This document shows, in pieces, positions 24,878 to 33,563 of a stretch of DNA of 64,000 nucleotides; the stretch's first letter is position 1, and the number at the start of each line of letters is the position of its first letter. Position numbers and translations under genes: made by a program. The DNA lies in contig JADKDJ010000017.1 in NCBI GenBank assembly GCA_016718405.1, positions 1-64,000 of the forward strand. The letters are read 5' to 3'. Source of the stretch: Candidatus Rhodoferax odensensis. Its GTDB lineage: Bacteria; Pseudomonadota; Gammaproteobacteria; Burkholderiales; Burkholderiaceae_C. The notes beneath the pieces were generated by a model. The model did not search any database, had not been told where the DNA came from, and worked only from the letters and a program-made list of their open reading frames with translations.

Positions 24878-25740
24878 ATGACACCGTCCACGACGAAGCC
24901 CCGTCTGCCTGCGGCGCCGCGCCCGCGCCCTTGACCGCGGCCAACTTCAAGTCCAGCTACAAGCCAATCTGGTGCCCCGGCTGTGGCGACTACACCGTGC
25001 TGAGCTCGGTCACCAAGGCGCTGGCCGTGATGGGCGTGGCTCCCAAAGACTGCGCGGTGGTCTCGGGCATTGGCTGCTCCTCGCGTATTCCGGCCTACAC
25101 CACCTGCTACGGCTTTCACGGCGTGCATGGCCGCTCGCTGGCGGCAGCGACCGGCCTCAAAGTGGCGCGGCCCGATCTACAAGTGTTGGTGGCCGGTGGT
25201 GATGGCGACGGCTACTCAATTGGCGGCAACCACTTTCTGCACGCCTGTCGGCGCAACGTGGACATGACCTACCTGGTGATGGACAACCACGTGTACGGCA
25301 TGACCAAGGGCCAGCCCTCCCCCACCACCGAGCCGGACTGGGACTCCAAGCTCTCACCCGGCGGCACCGGTGTGCGGGTGTTCCACCCGCTTGTGGTGGC
25401 GCTGGCCTCGGGCGCCAACTTCGTGGCGCGCGCCTTTGCCGGCGACCTCAACGGCACGGCGGCCATCATCGCCCAGGCCATGAAGCACCCGGGCTTTTCT
25501 TTCGTCGAAATCCTGAGCCCGTGCGTCACCTTTCGCCCCGAGCAGCGCGAGTGGCGCAAGCTGGTGCACCCGGCGCCGGTGGAACCCACCGACGACGCCG
25601 CACGCGCCGCGCGCCGCTTGATGACCGACGATGGCTTCAACATCGGCGTGTTGTACGCCGGTGACCGTGCGCCCTACCCGAGCAGCGTGCGCCAGCCGCG
25701 CAAGACCGTGGCCGATTTGGAAAGCGAGTTCGCACTATGA
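24874..25740 (+). CDS. korB: 2-oxoglutarate:ferredoxin oxidoreductase, beta (ThDP) subunit
   Basis: 288 residues. WCPGCGDYTVLSSVTKAL and GIGCSSRIPAYTTCYGFHGVHGR provide cluster cysteines. The ThDP motif is GGDGDGYSIGGNHFLHACRRN ending in MDNHVYGMTKGQPSPTTEPDW. It pairs with KorA. The gene overlaps both neighbours by ATGA, so korA, korB and the ferritin-like gene are coupled. Substrate assignment to 2-oxoglutarate comes from context. Confidence 0.93.
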   Translation: MNDTVHDEAPSACGAAPAPLTAANFKSSYKPIWCPGCGDYTVLSSVTKALAVMGVAPKDCAVVSGIGCSSRIPAYTTCYGFHGVHGRSLAAATGLKVARPDLQVLVAGGDGDGYSIGGNHFLHACRRNVDMTYLVMDNHVYGMTKGQPSPTTEPDWDSKLSPGGTGVRVFHPLVVALASGANFVARAFAGDLNGTAAIIAQAMKHPGFSFVEILSPCVTFRPEQREWRKLVHPAPVEPTDDAARAARRLMTDDGFNIGVLYAGDRAPYPSSVRQPRKTVADLESEFAL

Positions 25741-26330
25741 ACAGCCCCGCCGCACCCGGCACACCCTCGGTGCCCACCACCCTGGACGAGTTCATGGCGC
25801 AAGCCTTGCATATGGAGCTCGACGCGGTCCAACGCTACAACGAGTTTGCCGACATGATGGAAACCCACAACAGCCCTGAGGTGGGTGAGTGGTTTAGAAA
25901 AATGGCCGTGGTCGAGGGCAAACACGCCGCGCAAATCATGACCGAGATGGGCTGGACCCAAGCCCCCGCGCGCACCCTTGCCTCGGTGTTCGAAGGATTC
26001 GAGGCGGCAGAAACGCCCGCCATTGACGAAGTCCACTACCTGATGCAGCCCTGGCACGTGCTGCAACTGGCCTTGGCCAACGAGCAGCGCGCTGAGCGTT
26101 TCTTCGCCCACCTGGCCAGCGTGACCACGGTCGAGTCGGTGCGCAAGGCAGCACTCGAGTTGCAGCAGGAAGAGCGCGAACACGTGGAGCTGGTCAAAGC
26201 CTGGATGCAAAAGGTACCGCAGCCCGACAGTAACTGGGACCATGACCCCGACCCACCACGCTACGACGAGATACATCCAAGCAGGGCGATCCACCCTGCG
26301 GCAAACGATGATGGATCGCGCGGCGAATGA
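25737..26330 (+). CDS. Ferritin-like (rubrerythrin-type) di-iron protein
   Basis: 197 residues with a four-helix bundle. Metal-ligand pattern: AQALHMELDAVQRYNEFAD, MAVVEGKHAAQIM (Glu and ExxH-like), LALANEQRAERFFAHL and LQQEEREHVELVKAWM. The C-terminal 35 residues (PQPDSNWDHDPDPPRYDE) replace the rubredoxin domain of classical rubrerythrins, so electrons must come from elsewhere. It overlaps korB by ATGA and is probably made together with it. A likely role is protection of the oxygen-sensitive Kor/Bcr iron-sulfur enzymes from peroxide; this is inference from context. Confidence 0.78.
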   Translation: MNSPAAPGTPSVPTTLDEFMAQALHMELDAVQRYNEFADMMETHNSPEVGEWFRKMAVVEGKHAAQIMTEMGWTQAPARTLASVFEGFEAAETPAIDEVHYLMQPWHVLQLALANEQRAERFFAHLASVTTVESVRKAALELQQEEREHVELVKAWMQKVPQPDSNWDHDPDPPRYDEIHPSRAIHPAANDDGSRGE

Positions 26331-26395
26331 CGGTGCCACCCTCACGCCTGCGTAGGCGCATAGCCCTTTGACACCAAACACAAACGGAGACTCTC

Positions 26396-26797
26396 ATGCA
26401 AACACTACTCCCCGAAGGCTGGGCGCCGCCCATCGGCTACTCCAACGGCATTGCGGTCGACGCCGGGCGCATCATCTTCGTCGCCGGCCAGGTCGGCTGG
26501 GACGCGCAGCAACGCTTCCAGTCCGAAGCCATCGCGCCGCAGTTCGACCAGGCACTGGCCAACATCCTGGACATTCTGGCAGTGGCCGGCGCCAAAGGCG
26601 AGCACATCTGCCGCATGACCGCCTACTGCTGCGACAAACCCGCCTACATGGCAGCGCGGCGCGAGCTCGGCGCGATCTGGCGCAAGCGCATGGGCAACCA
26701 CTATCCCGCGATGAGCATGATCTTTGTGTCCGACCTGCTGGACAACCCCGGCAAGATCGAGCTGGAGGCGACGGCGGTGTTGCCGCGAACGCCATAG
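26396..26797 (+). CDS. Rid-family (RidA/YjgF-like) deaminase or binding protein
   Basis: 133 residues with a complete Rid fold: SNGIAVDAGRIIFVAGQVGWD, FDQALANILDILAVAGAKGEHICRMTAYCCDKPAY and NHYPAMSMIFVSDLLDNPGKIELEATAVLP. The usual catalytic Arg of RidA (R-x-x-x in the ...G-R... strand) is not obvious; MSMIFVSDLL replaces the common T-x-x-V. It lies 65 bases after the ferritin-like gene and ahead of a terminator, so it may be the last gene of the kor transcript. Substrate unknown. Confidence 0.82.
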   Translation: MQTLLPEGWAPPIGYSNGIAVDAGRIIFVAGQVGWDAQQRFQSEAIAPQFDQALANILDILAVAGAKGEHICRMTAYCCDKPAYMAARRELGAIWRKRMGNHYPAMSMIFVSDLLDNPGKIELEATAVLPRTP

Positions 26798-26893
26798 GTC
26801 ATCAAGGCCGGGCTTGCCGCGATTCGCCCGCGTGCCGCGGCAAACTTCAAGGTACCAGTCCACGACGGCCGGGCTCTTGAAGGGAACTCAGCA

Positions 26894-26919
26894 AAAAGCC
26901 GACCCTGAGGTCGGCTTTT
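26894..26919. terminator. Bidirectional rho-independent terminator
   Basis: Perfect stem AAAAGCCGACC-CTGA-GGTCGGCTTTT with A and T runs on both sides. It sits between the end of the kor operon and the convergent ompW-like gene and can stop transcription from both. Confidence 0.9.
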
Positions 26920-26944
26920 CGTTGCCGCTTGACCGGCGCCAGGG

Positions 26945-27646
26945 CTAGAAGCTGTAACCCGCCGAGACAATGAACACGGCCGGGCTGAATTTGATGTCAG
27001 CGCGGCGCTCGATACCCAACGTGTTGGTGAGCAACTTGGTCTTGACCTGCGCCGTGGCCAGTGCACCCGTGATCGACCAGGCGCCACCCAACTTGACGGT
27101 GACACCGGCTTGCAGCGCCAGACCAACAGAGTCTTCCAGCGTGAGCGTGGTCGGTCCGCCATTGATGGCGTCGCCCACCGCCGTGGAATCAGCCTTGTCG
27201 AACACGGTGTAGTTCACGCCAAGACCCACAAAGGGGCGAACCTGGCTCGTCTTGTCGCCGAACTTGTAATTGGCAAACAGTGTGGGCGCAACCTGGCGGA
27301 CCTTGGCGCCAATGGCGCCGTCCTGCGCTGCCACGCTGGGCGGCACCGACGTCGGCTTGAGCACCACCACGGCCACATCGTGCGTGGGCGGTAGTCCCCC
27401 GGACAGTTCGACTTCCCAGTTGTCGTTGATCTCGCGCGAGGCGCTGAAGAACAGGGTGGATTTGCTCTTGACGTCCAGACTGAGTGCGTCGACCGGTGAG
27501 AACGGCCCGTTGATGGCCGTCGCTGTCGAGTTGGGTTGGGCATTGAGCAAGCCCAGCTTGATGGTCGTGGCCTGGGCCAAGGCGCTGCTGCTGGCGCCAA
27601 GCGCCAGGGCGGCCGCGGCGGTTGCGCAAAGAAGTGTGTGTTTCAT
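26945..27646 (-). CDS. OmpW-family outer membrane protein
   Basis: 233 residues. The signal peptide (MKHTLLCATAAAALALGASSSALAQA) is followed by alternating beta-strand segments: STLFFSASREINDNWEVELSGGL, QVAPTLFANYKFGDKTSQVRPFVGLGVNYTVF, VGLALQAGVTVKLGGAWSITGALATAQV and the final FIVSAGYSF with the C-terminal aromatic recognised by the Bam complex. This is the eight-strand barrel pattern of OmpW, which passes small hydrophobic compounds. A role in aromatic uptake is possible. It follows the lipase gene after a hairpin repeat. Confidence 0.87.
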   Translation of the reverse strand: MKHTLLCATAAAALALGASSSALAQATTIKLGLLNAQPNSTATAINGPFSPVDALSLDVKSKSTLFFSASREINDNWEVELSGGLPPTHDVAVVVLKPTSVPPSVAAQDGAIGAKVRQVAPTLFANYKFGDKTSQVRPFVGLGVNYTVFDKADSTAVGDAINGGPTTLTLEDSVGLALQAGVTVKLGGAWSITGALATAQVKTKLLTNTLGIERRADIKFSPAVFIVSAGYSF

Positions 27647-27673
27647 GACGATAGCTCCATATCAATGTTGAGA

Positions 27674-27717
27674 GGACAGTCCGGCGATTCGCGCCGGTCT
27701 GTCCGGCAATGTCTCGG
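27674..27717. repeat. Intercistronic hairpin repeat, copy 4
   Basis: GGACAGTCCGGCG, short loop, CGCCGGTCTGTCC, then GGCAATGTCTCG, between the lipase stop and the OmpW start. Related to the copies within the bcr operon. Confidence 0.6.
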
Positions 27718-27718
27718 G

Positions 27719-29257
27719 TTAGAACTGCGAGAAGAAGCCACGTGCCGCGGCGTTACAGAAAGGCGGCACCAGACCACCGTGGTAGGCAGCGGTGACGGCT
27801 TGTGCAGCGTTGGCACCCGCAGCCGCTGCGGTGGCAGCCTTGGCCTGGGCAAAACCTAGCTTGGCGGCGGCAAAGGGATCGGACGCGCCGGTAGGTGCGG
27901 TGTCGACGTCAAGTACCGTCACCAGGCCCGCTGGCAAGCCCGCCCACAGCGAACCCATCAGCTGTGTATTGAGGCTGTAGAACACCGTGGGATCGCCATT
28001 GCCGGCGCACAGCAACATGGGGGCGGCGGGGGTCCAGCCACGCAAGTCGTTCTTCTTGGCAGCCTGACGCACGGTGCTCTGTGGGTTGACTGCTGGCGCG
28101 CCGGTGGTGAAGGTCGGCACTACGCCGTCCGGATTGGCTGCGGCATCCATCAAGTAGGCCAGGCGTGCGCTGTTCTTGATCAGGTTGCCGGTACCGAAGC
28201 CGGCCGCAAACAAGGCGTCAGTGGGCCCCGTGCCGGTTGGCGGCGTGATGGCGGCAAATGCAGGCGCCGGAGGCGTGCTGCTAAACAGCGCCAACTGGGG
28301 CAGTTTGCCGCTGGCAAACACCGTGGCGTAGTCATAGGTGCCTGGCAGCAAGGTCTCGATGCCGGTGGCGTAGGCGCTCTCATAGATGTCAGACGGCGTG
28401 GTGTAGATGTTGCCGTAGGCTTTTTGGAAGCTGGTGAAGATCAGCGGCGAGAACACCGTGCCACCGGCATTCACGTTGCCATAGAAGGTGGCGTCGGACT
28501 GCGCAGCCAGGGCGTAGGGGCCCGACAGCGGCGCCGAAGCCGTAACCGGAATGCCGGCGGCCTGCATCGCGCGATGCGTGGCCATCGCCACGTGGCCGCC
28601 CTGCGAGTAGCCCGAGATGAAGAGCTTGGCGCTGGCGGTGGTTGGGTTGAGCAGCGTCGGCAGGGCCTTCTTGGCGGCGCTCAAGGCGTCCATCATGTCC
28701 TTGGACTGCTGATCCGCGTTCAGGTAGGGGTGGTAACTTAGTGGTGAACTGTCATAACCCGCATAGTTGGGCGCAACCACGATGTAGCCCTGCGCCGCGT
28801 ACAGCGCCGCGAGCAACACCGCTTCGCCATAGGCCGGGTTGGTGCTGTCGGAGAAATCGGCCAGGTTGTAGCGCCGGGTGATGTTGGTGCCATGGGCATA
28901 AAGCACGATCGGGCGCGCGCCGGTGCAGTTGGCAGCGCTGCCGGTGGGCACCATCAGGGCGCCGGAGGCGTTGGTGGCCTCGCCCACTGCGCCTACGGTG
29001 CCGTACTGGATGTACTGCACGTCCACGCCGCAAGTCGGCGTGCCTGCCAATTGCAGCAAGCTGGGCTGCTTGGCCGTGAGAATGGCGGTGAAGTCTGCCG
29101 CCGTCATCGAGGTGATGCGTGGTGGTGGGCTTTGCATCAGCGCGCCGCGCGCCGGATTGGCGTCCTGGGTGCCCTTTGGACCCCCGTCCCCACCGCCGCA
29201 AGCTGCGACCAGAAGCGTCGCGCCCAGCGCGGCCCATGAAGCCTTGAAATAAGTCAT
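27719..29257 (-). CDS. Secreted lipase-like alpha/beta hydrolase (lipoprotein)
   Basis: 512 residues. A signal with lipobox AAC (LGATLLVAACGGGDGG) is followed by an alpha/beta hydrolase: oxyanion segment IVLYAHGTN, YIVVAPNYAGYDSS and nucleophile elbow ISGYSQGGHVAMATHRAM. This order matches secretory (LIP-type) lipase or esterase relatives. A late CAGNGDPTVFYSLNTQLM carries the acid residue (Asp), while the catalytic His is not clear in this reading. The ATG at 29257 has GGAG 6 bases upstream. Probable outer-membrane or periplasmic esterase; natural substrate unknown. It precedes the ompW-like gene on the same strand. Confidence 0.78.
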   Translation of the reverse strand: MTYFKASWAALGATLLVAACGGGDGGPKGTQDANPARGALMQSPPPRITSMTAADFTAILTAKQPSLLQLAGTPTCGVDVQYIQYGTVGAVGEATNASGALMVPTGSAANCTGARPIVLYAHGTNITRRYNLADFSDSTNPAYGEAVLLAALYAAQGYIVVAPNYAGYDSSPLSYHPYLNADQQSKDMMDALSAAKKALPTLLNPTTASAKLFISGYSQGGHVAMATHRAMQAAGIPVTASAPLSGPYALAAQSDATFYGNVNAGGTVFSPLIFTSFQKAYGNIYTTPSDIYESAYATGIETLLPGTYDYATVFASGKLPQLALFSSTPPAPAFAAITPPTGTGPTDALFAAGFGTGNLIKNSARLAYLMDAAANPDGVVPTFTTGAPAVNPQSTVRQAAKKNDLRGWTPAAPMLLCAGNGDPTVFYSLNTQLMGSLWAGLPAGLVTVLDVDTAPTGASDPFAAAKLGFAQAKAATAAAAGANAAQAVTAAYHGGLVPPFCNAAARGFFSQF

Positions 29258-29453
29258 CCGATTCTCCAAAAGTGTTGAGGCTGAAAGCAGCGGCAGGAAG
29301 AAAATAGAACGGTCGTGCTATTTTCAGACTCATCATGTTAGTGACAAAGCCTGAGGGCCGTCACGGGGTAACTACTGAGATCACCTCTCGCAATTGGGCG
29401 CCAGCCTCTAGACCACGCCGCGCCCGGACAAGCATTGGAGCTTGAGAGAATGC

Positions 29454-29708
29454 TCAGCGAAAACGCAGCTTCATGAACAGGATGGCCGCCGCCAGCGCCA
29501 GCGTGATGGTGTTGGCAATCACGATCGGCCAGGCGCCCAGCAGCCAGCCATAGGCCAGCCAGCAGGCGATGCCCGCGGTGAACGCGCTGTACATCCCCAG
29601 CGAGATGCCGCTGACATCACGCGTGGTGAAGGTGTGCCAGGCCTGCGGCAGGAAACTGGCGGTGGTCAGCAGCGCTGCGGCGTAGCCGAGCCAGTCGATC
29701 AGTTGCAT
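29454..29708 (-). CDS. SemiSWEET-family small membrane transporter
   Basis: 84 residues forming three transmembrane helices (about 4-22, 36-55, 60-78). The PQ-loop signature TASFLPQAWHTFTTRDVSGISLGMY is in the first helix, as in bacterial SemiSWEETs, which dimerise and move sugars by facilitated diffusion. The start overlaps the dacB stop (TGATG). Confidence 0.85.
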   Translation of the reverse strand: MQLIDWLGYAAALLTTASFLPQAWHTFTTRDVSGISLGMYSAFTAGIACWLAYGWLLGAWPIVIANTITLALAAAILFMKLRFR

Positions 29709-31174
29709 CAGTTGTCCTTGGTCGCCCAGTCGATCAGCGCGTCCATGGCCGGCCGCGCTGCGTTGGCATGGGAATGATTGACGACGGCCACCAGCACGTA
29801 GCGTTTGCCGCTGCGAGCATGGACGTAGCCGGCCAGCGCGGTCACGTCGCGCAGGCTGCCCGACTTGAGGTGCGCGCTGCCAGCGGTCTTGACACGGGCG
29901 CGGCGCAATGTGCCATCAACGCCGGTGATGGGCAGCGAGGCCATCAGCTCGGGCATCTGGGGCGAGCGGTAGGCAGTTTGCAGCAAGCGCGCCAAGGCGT
30001 TGGCACTGATGCGCTCGTGACGCGACAGGCCCGAGCCATTGTCCAGGATTGGCGCGTCGTCGCCACCGATGCGCGCCTGCCACCAGCGCTGCAGAAATTC
30101 GCGCGAAGCTTGCTGTGTGGCCACGCCTGGCACGATCGGTTGGCCTTCGCCGCGCTGCGGCAGGCTCAGGGTCAGAAACAGCTGCTGCGCCATCACGTTG
30201 TTGCTGTACTTGTTGATGTCCCGAATCACCTCGGCCAGGCTCGGCGAGGCCAGTTCGAAGGCTGGCCGGGGCAACACGCCACCCGGTGCCGGCACCCGCC
30301 CCTCGCGTACCGTGCCGACCAGCTTGCCGCCCATCTCTCGCCACAGGCCTTCGACGGCGCGCACGCCATAGCTCTTGGGGTCAGCGTAGGCGACCGACCA
30401 GGTCCGCTCGCCGCAGGCAGCCGGGTAAGCACCACCAAACCCGATCCGCGTGGCATCGCTGAAGTCGGCCTTCAAGGTGGCCCGGTAGTCGTTGCATGCC
30501 GCATTGGACAGCGCCACGCTGGACTGCATCTGAACGCCCGCCAGCGGTGGCTCGAAGCTCACCTGCGCGGTATTGGCGGCGAAATCGGGCACAAAAGTCA
30601 TCACCACCGACTTGAAATTGAGCAACAACGCGTCGGGAGCGGCGTTGTAGGGTCGCAGCGGCTCGCCGTCGAAGTCGGACGGGTCCTGTGGTCCTACTTC
30701 GAAGGCGCTGCGGTCGAGCACGATGTCGCCCGCAATGCGGCGCACCCCCAGGCCCTGCACCCGGCGCAACAGCAACCACAGGCGCTCGACCACCAGCTTG
30801 GGGTCGCCCTGGCCCAAGATGTACAGATTGCCATACAAGGTGCCGTCGCGCACCGCGCCTTCCACGAACACCGGTGTGTTCCACATGAAAGCAGGGCCCA
30901 GCGTGTCGAGCGCGGCATAGGTGGTCACCAACTTCATGACGGAAGCCGGATTCAGCGGCACATTGGCGCGGTGGCTCAGGCGCGGCGGCGCACCACCAGC
31001 AGCGTCCACCACCAGCACGGCGACGGACTCACGCGGCAACTTCGCGCGCTGCAAGGCCGCCTCGAACTCGGCCGGCAGCGGCTGCGCCCGCAGCGGCTGC
31101 GACACAGCCACCAACAGCCCGATACCGAGCAGCAGGGCCGATCGCCAACAGGGCGCAACCGTACGACAAGACAT
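29708..31174 (-). CDS. dacB: D-alanyl-D-alanine carboxypeptidase/endopeptidase (PBP4 type)
   Basis: 488 residues with an N-terminal signal peptide (SALLLGIGLLVAVSQPLRAQ). Penicillin-binding motifs in order: SxxK as PASVMKLVTTYAALD, SxN as NKYSNNVMAQQLFLTL, and KTG-type HLKSGSLRDVTALAGYV. An inserted domain of about 200 residues between the first two motifs is typical of PBP4/DacB. It trims cross-links and pentapeptides in peptidoglycan. Upstream neighbour is a divergent EamA exporter gene. Confidence 0.92.
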   Translation of the reverse strand: MSCRTVAPCWRSALLLGIGLLVAVSQPLRAQPLPAEFEAALQRAKLPRESVAVLVVDAAGGAPPRLSHRANVPLNPASVMKLVTTYAALDTLGPAFMWNTPVFVEGAVRDGTLYGNLYILGQGDPKLVVERLWLLLRRVQGLGVRRIAGDIVLDRSAFEVGPQDPSDFDGEPLRPYNAAPDALLLNFKSVVMTFVPDFAANTAQVSFEPPLAGVQMQSSVALSNAACNDYRATLKADFSDATRIGFGGAYPAACGERTWSVAYADPKSYGVRAVEGLWREMGGKLVGTVREGRVPAPGGVLPRPAFELASPSLAEVIRDINKYSNNVMAQQLFLTLSLPQRGEGQPIVPGVATQQASREFLQRWWQARIGGDDAPILDNGSGLSRHERISANALARLLQTAYRSPQMPELMASLPITGVDGTLRRARVKTAGSAHLKSGSLRDVTALAGYVHARSGKRYVLVAVVNHSHANAARPAMDALIDWATKDN

Positions 31175-31236
31175 ATGCCAGCGAGTCTACAACCCTGCCC
31201 GTGGCTCGCCTGGACGCGGGCCAGGATAATCCGACC

Positions 31237-32238
31237 ATGCGTTTCTTCAAGAGGCTGTCGCCCAAGACCGTGGGCCTTGCATCCGCCCTGATCACCGTGG
31301 TCATCTGGACTGCCTTCATTGTGATTGCCCGCGCCTCGGCCGATCCCAGCCGCCAGCCCAGCCTCAACCCATTCGACATCGCCTTGGCGCGCATCCTGGG
31401 CGCCAGCCTGATCCTGTTGCCCTGGGGTTGGTGGCTGGTGCGCAAACAGCGCCTCAAGGGCTCGCTGCTGGGCCTGTCGCCCCTGCCCCTGCGCGAGACG
31501 GTCACGGTTGGCCTGTTTGGCGGCTTGCTGTATGCGCCGCTGGCCTACAGTGGCTTTGGTTTTGCACCGGCCGCGCACGCCTCGGTGCTGATGCCGGGCA
31601 GTCTGCCCTTGTGGACAGCCCTGCTGGCGGTGGTGGTGCTGCACGACAGACTAACGCGAGCGCGGGTGATGGGCCTGGCCCTGATCGTGGCCGGCGACTT
31701 GCTGGTGGGTGGTTCCAGCCTGCTGCACGCGCTGGGTGGCGGCGAGGTCTGGAAGGGCGACCTGCTGTTCATGACCGCCGCGTTTTGCTGGTCGATCTAC
31801 AGCGTGCTGGTGCGTCGCCACGCCCTGGACGCGGTGCGGGCCACCATTGCCATCACCGCCTTTGCTTTTGTTGCCTACGTGCCCAGCTACCTGCTGCTGT
31901 TGTTTTTGCACGCCGTGCCGGGCCGATTCCTGACCGCGCCGCTGGGCGACATTGTTTTCCAGATGGTGTTCCAGGGGGTCGGCTCCGTCGTGATCTCGGG
32001 CATCACCTTCACCAAGATGATTGGACACTACGGGCCAGTGCGCTCGACCATGATCACCGCGCTGGTGCCGGGCCTGTCGGCGCTGGCGGCAGTCATGTTC
32101 CTGGGCGAGCCGCTGCACTGGCACCTGCTGGCAGGGTTGGCCTTGGTAACCGGTGGCATCGTGTTTGGCGTGCGCCGCGCGACGGCGGCGCCCCTACCGG
32201 CCGTCATCACCCCTGTGTCGAGCCTCAATACACCCTGA
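31237..32238 (+). CDS. DMT-superfamily (EamA) permease
   Basis: 333 residues, ten hydrophobic helices in two EamA repeats (TVGLASALITVVIWTAFIVIARASAD and LFMTAAFCWSIYSVLVRRHALDAV start each half). The ATG at 31237 with CCAGGA about 10 bases upstream is preferred to a GTG 36 bases earlier. Exporter of small metabolites, substrate not predictable. The last bases end about 100 bases before tsaB. Confidence 0.85.
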   Translation: MRFFKRLSPKTVGLASALITVVIWTAFIVIARASADPSRQPSLNPFDIALARILGASLILLPWGWWLVRKQRLKGSLLGLSPLPLRETVTVGLFGGLLYAPLAYSGFGFAPAAHASVLMPGSLPLWTALLAVVVLHDRLTRARVMGLALIVAGDLLVGGSSLLHALGGGEVWKGDLLFMTAAFCWSIYSVLVRRHALDAVRATIAITAFAFVAYVPSYLLLLFLHAVPGRFLTAPLGDIVFQMVFQGVGSVVISGITFTKMIGHYGPVRSTMITALVPGLSALAAVMFLGEPLHWHLLAGLALVTGGIVFGVRRATAAPLPAVITPVSSLNTP

Positions 32239-32336
32239 ATCGTTTCTGGTCAACGCTCATTAGCTATCGAAACAGTAGCATTTCGGGTGCATACGGCATC
32301 AATACCCGGGGTGCACCAAAGCCTACAATGCGAGCC

Positions 32337-33089
32337 ATGCAACTGCTTGCCCTGGACACCAGCACCGAAACCCTGTCGATTGCGGTTCAACGCCTGATCG
32401 ATGGGCGCCTTCAGGTCTGGCAGCACAACGAGCCGGGTGGCGCGCAGACGTCCACGCGCCTGATTCCGGTGATCCAGTCCCTGCTGGCGCAAGCCGGGCT
32501 ATCGGTTGGCCAGCTTGATGCCATTGCCTTTGGCTGCGGGCCAGGGTCGTTCACTGGCCTGCGCACCGCGTGCTCAGTGGCACAGGGCCTGGCCTTTGGC
32601 GCGGCGGCCCACCGGCTGGGCGCTCGCGCCGTCCCGTTGCTGCCGGTGGACACGCTGCTGGCGGTGGCCGAGGAAGCACGCTACGCGCACGCCCCGCAGG
32701 CCCTGACGCTGCAGGTGCTGAGCCTGCTTGATGCCCGCATGGACGAGGTGTATGCAGGCCACTACCGCTATGCCGAGCGCCAGTGGACCCAACTGGAGGA
32801 CTTCAGCCTGATACGGCCCGAAGACCTGGTGCTACAACCCGGCTGGCTGCTGGCCGGCAACGTGTGGCAGGCCTATGGGTCGCGTTTGCCAGCCGCCGCA
32901 CGCGCGGGCTTGACCGTGCTGCCCACCGCCAGCGCCATGTTGCGCCTGGCACCGCAGTTGCTGGCGCAGGGCGCAGCTGTCGAGCCGGCCCTGGCGCTGC
33001 CGCGCTACATCCGGGACAAGGTCGCCAAGACCACGCATGAGCGAATGCTCGAACGCACACTTGCCGCGACCGGAGCCCTGCTGCCATGA
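32337..33089 (+). CDS. tsaB: tRNA threonylcarbamoyladenosine biosynthesis protein TsaB
   Basis: 250 residues. N-terminal MQLLALDTSTETLSIAV and the family motif FGCGPGSFTGLRTACSVAQGLA (ASKHA-like, without its own ATPase activity). TsaB scaffolds TsaD/TsaE for t6A37 modification of ANN-decoding tRNAs. An in-frame ATG 9 bases upstream is an alternative start; the frame is open far upstream but that part overlaps the exporter gene and is noise. It overlaps rimI by ATGA. Confidence 0.93.
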   Translation: MQLLALDTSTETLSIAVQRLIDGRLQVWQHNEPGGAQTSTRLIPVIQSLLAQAGLSVGQLDAIAFGCGPGSFTGLRTACSVAQGLAFGAAAHRLGARAVPLLPVDTLLAVAEEARYAHAPQALTLQVLSLLDARMDEVYAGHYRYAERQWTQLEDFSLIRPEDLVLQPGWLLAGNVWQAYGSRLPAAARAGLTVLPTASAMLRLAPQLLAQGAAVEPALALPRYIRDKVAKTTHERMLERTLAATGALLP

Positions 33090-33553
33090 ATGCCATCCTC
33101 AAGCCCGCCGAGGCCCGCTTCGAGCCGCTTGAAGCACACCGGCTTGATGCCGTGCTCCAGGTCGAGCAGCAGGCTTACGCCCACCCCTGGTCGCGCGTCA
33201 ATTTTGACGATGCACTCAAATCAGGCTACCAGGCGCAGTTGTTGCTGGCCGAGGAGACCTTGCTGGGCTATTTCGTGGCCATGAAGGGGGTCGATGAAGT
33301 GCATCTGCTCAACATCACGGTGACGCCGGCCCACCAGCGCCAGGGCTGGGCGCGGGTCATGCTCGATGCGTTGGGCATCTGGTCGCGCGGGCAAGGCGCC
33401 CAGTGGTTGTGGCTGGAGGCGCGCATCGGCAATGCACGCGCACTGCAGGTCTATGAGAGCCACGGCTTTCGGCCCGTCGGTCGGCGCACCGCTTATTACC
33501 CCGGCAGCAACAACACGCGCGAAGACGCGATCGTGATGAACCTGCCCCTGTGA
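33086..33553 (+). CDS. rimI: Ribosomal protein S18 alanine N-acetyltransferase
   Basis: 155-residue GNAT enzyme: AVLQVEQQAYAHPWSRVNFDDAL, LLNITVTPAHQRQGWARVMLDAL (acetyl-CoA binding R/Q-x-x-G-x-A) and GNARALQVYESHGFRPVGRRTAYYP. The tsaB-rimI coupling is conserved in many proteobacteria and supports the name. Acetylates the N-terminus of S18. Confidence 0.9.
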   Translation: MNAILKPAEARFEPLEAHRLDAVLQVEQQAYAHPWSRVNFDDALKSGYQAQLLLAEETLLGYFVAMKGVDEVHLLNITVTPAHQRQGWARVMLDALGIWSRGQGAQWLWLEARIGNARALQVYESHGFRPVGRRTAYYPGSNNTREDAIVMNLPL

Positions 33554-33563
33554 ATCCCCACCC

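Noticed and set aside
31428..32336. Long in-frame extension before tsaB
   Set aside because: It overlaps the EamA exporter in another frame; TsaB starts at MQLLALDTST.
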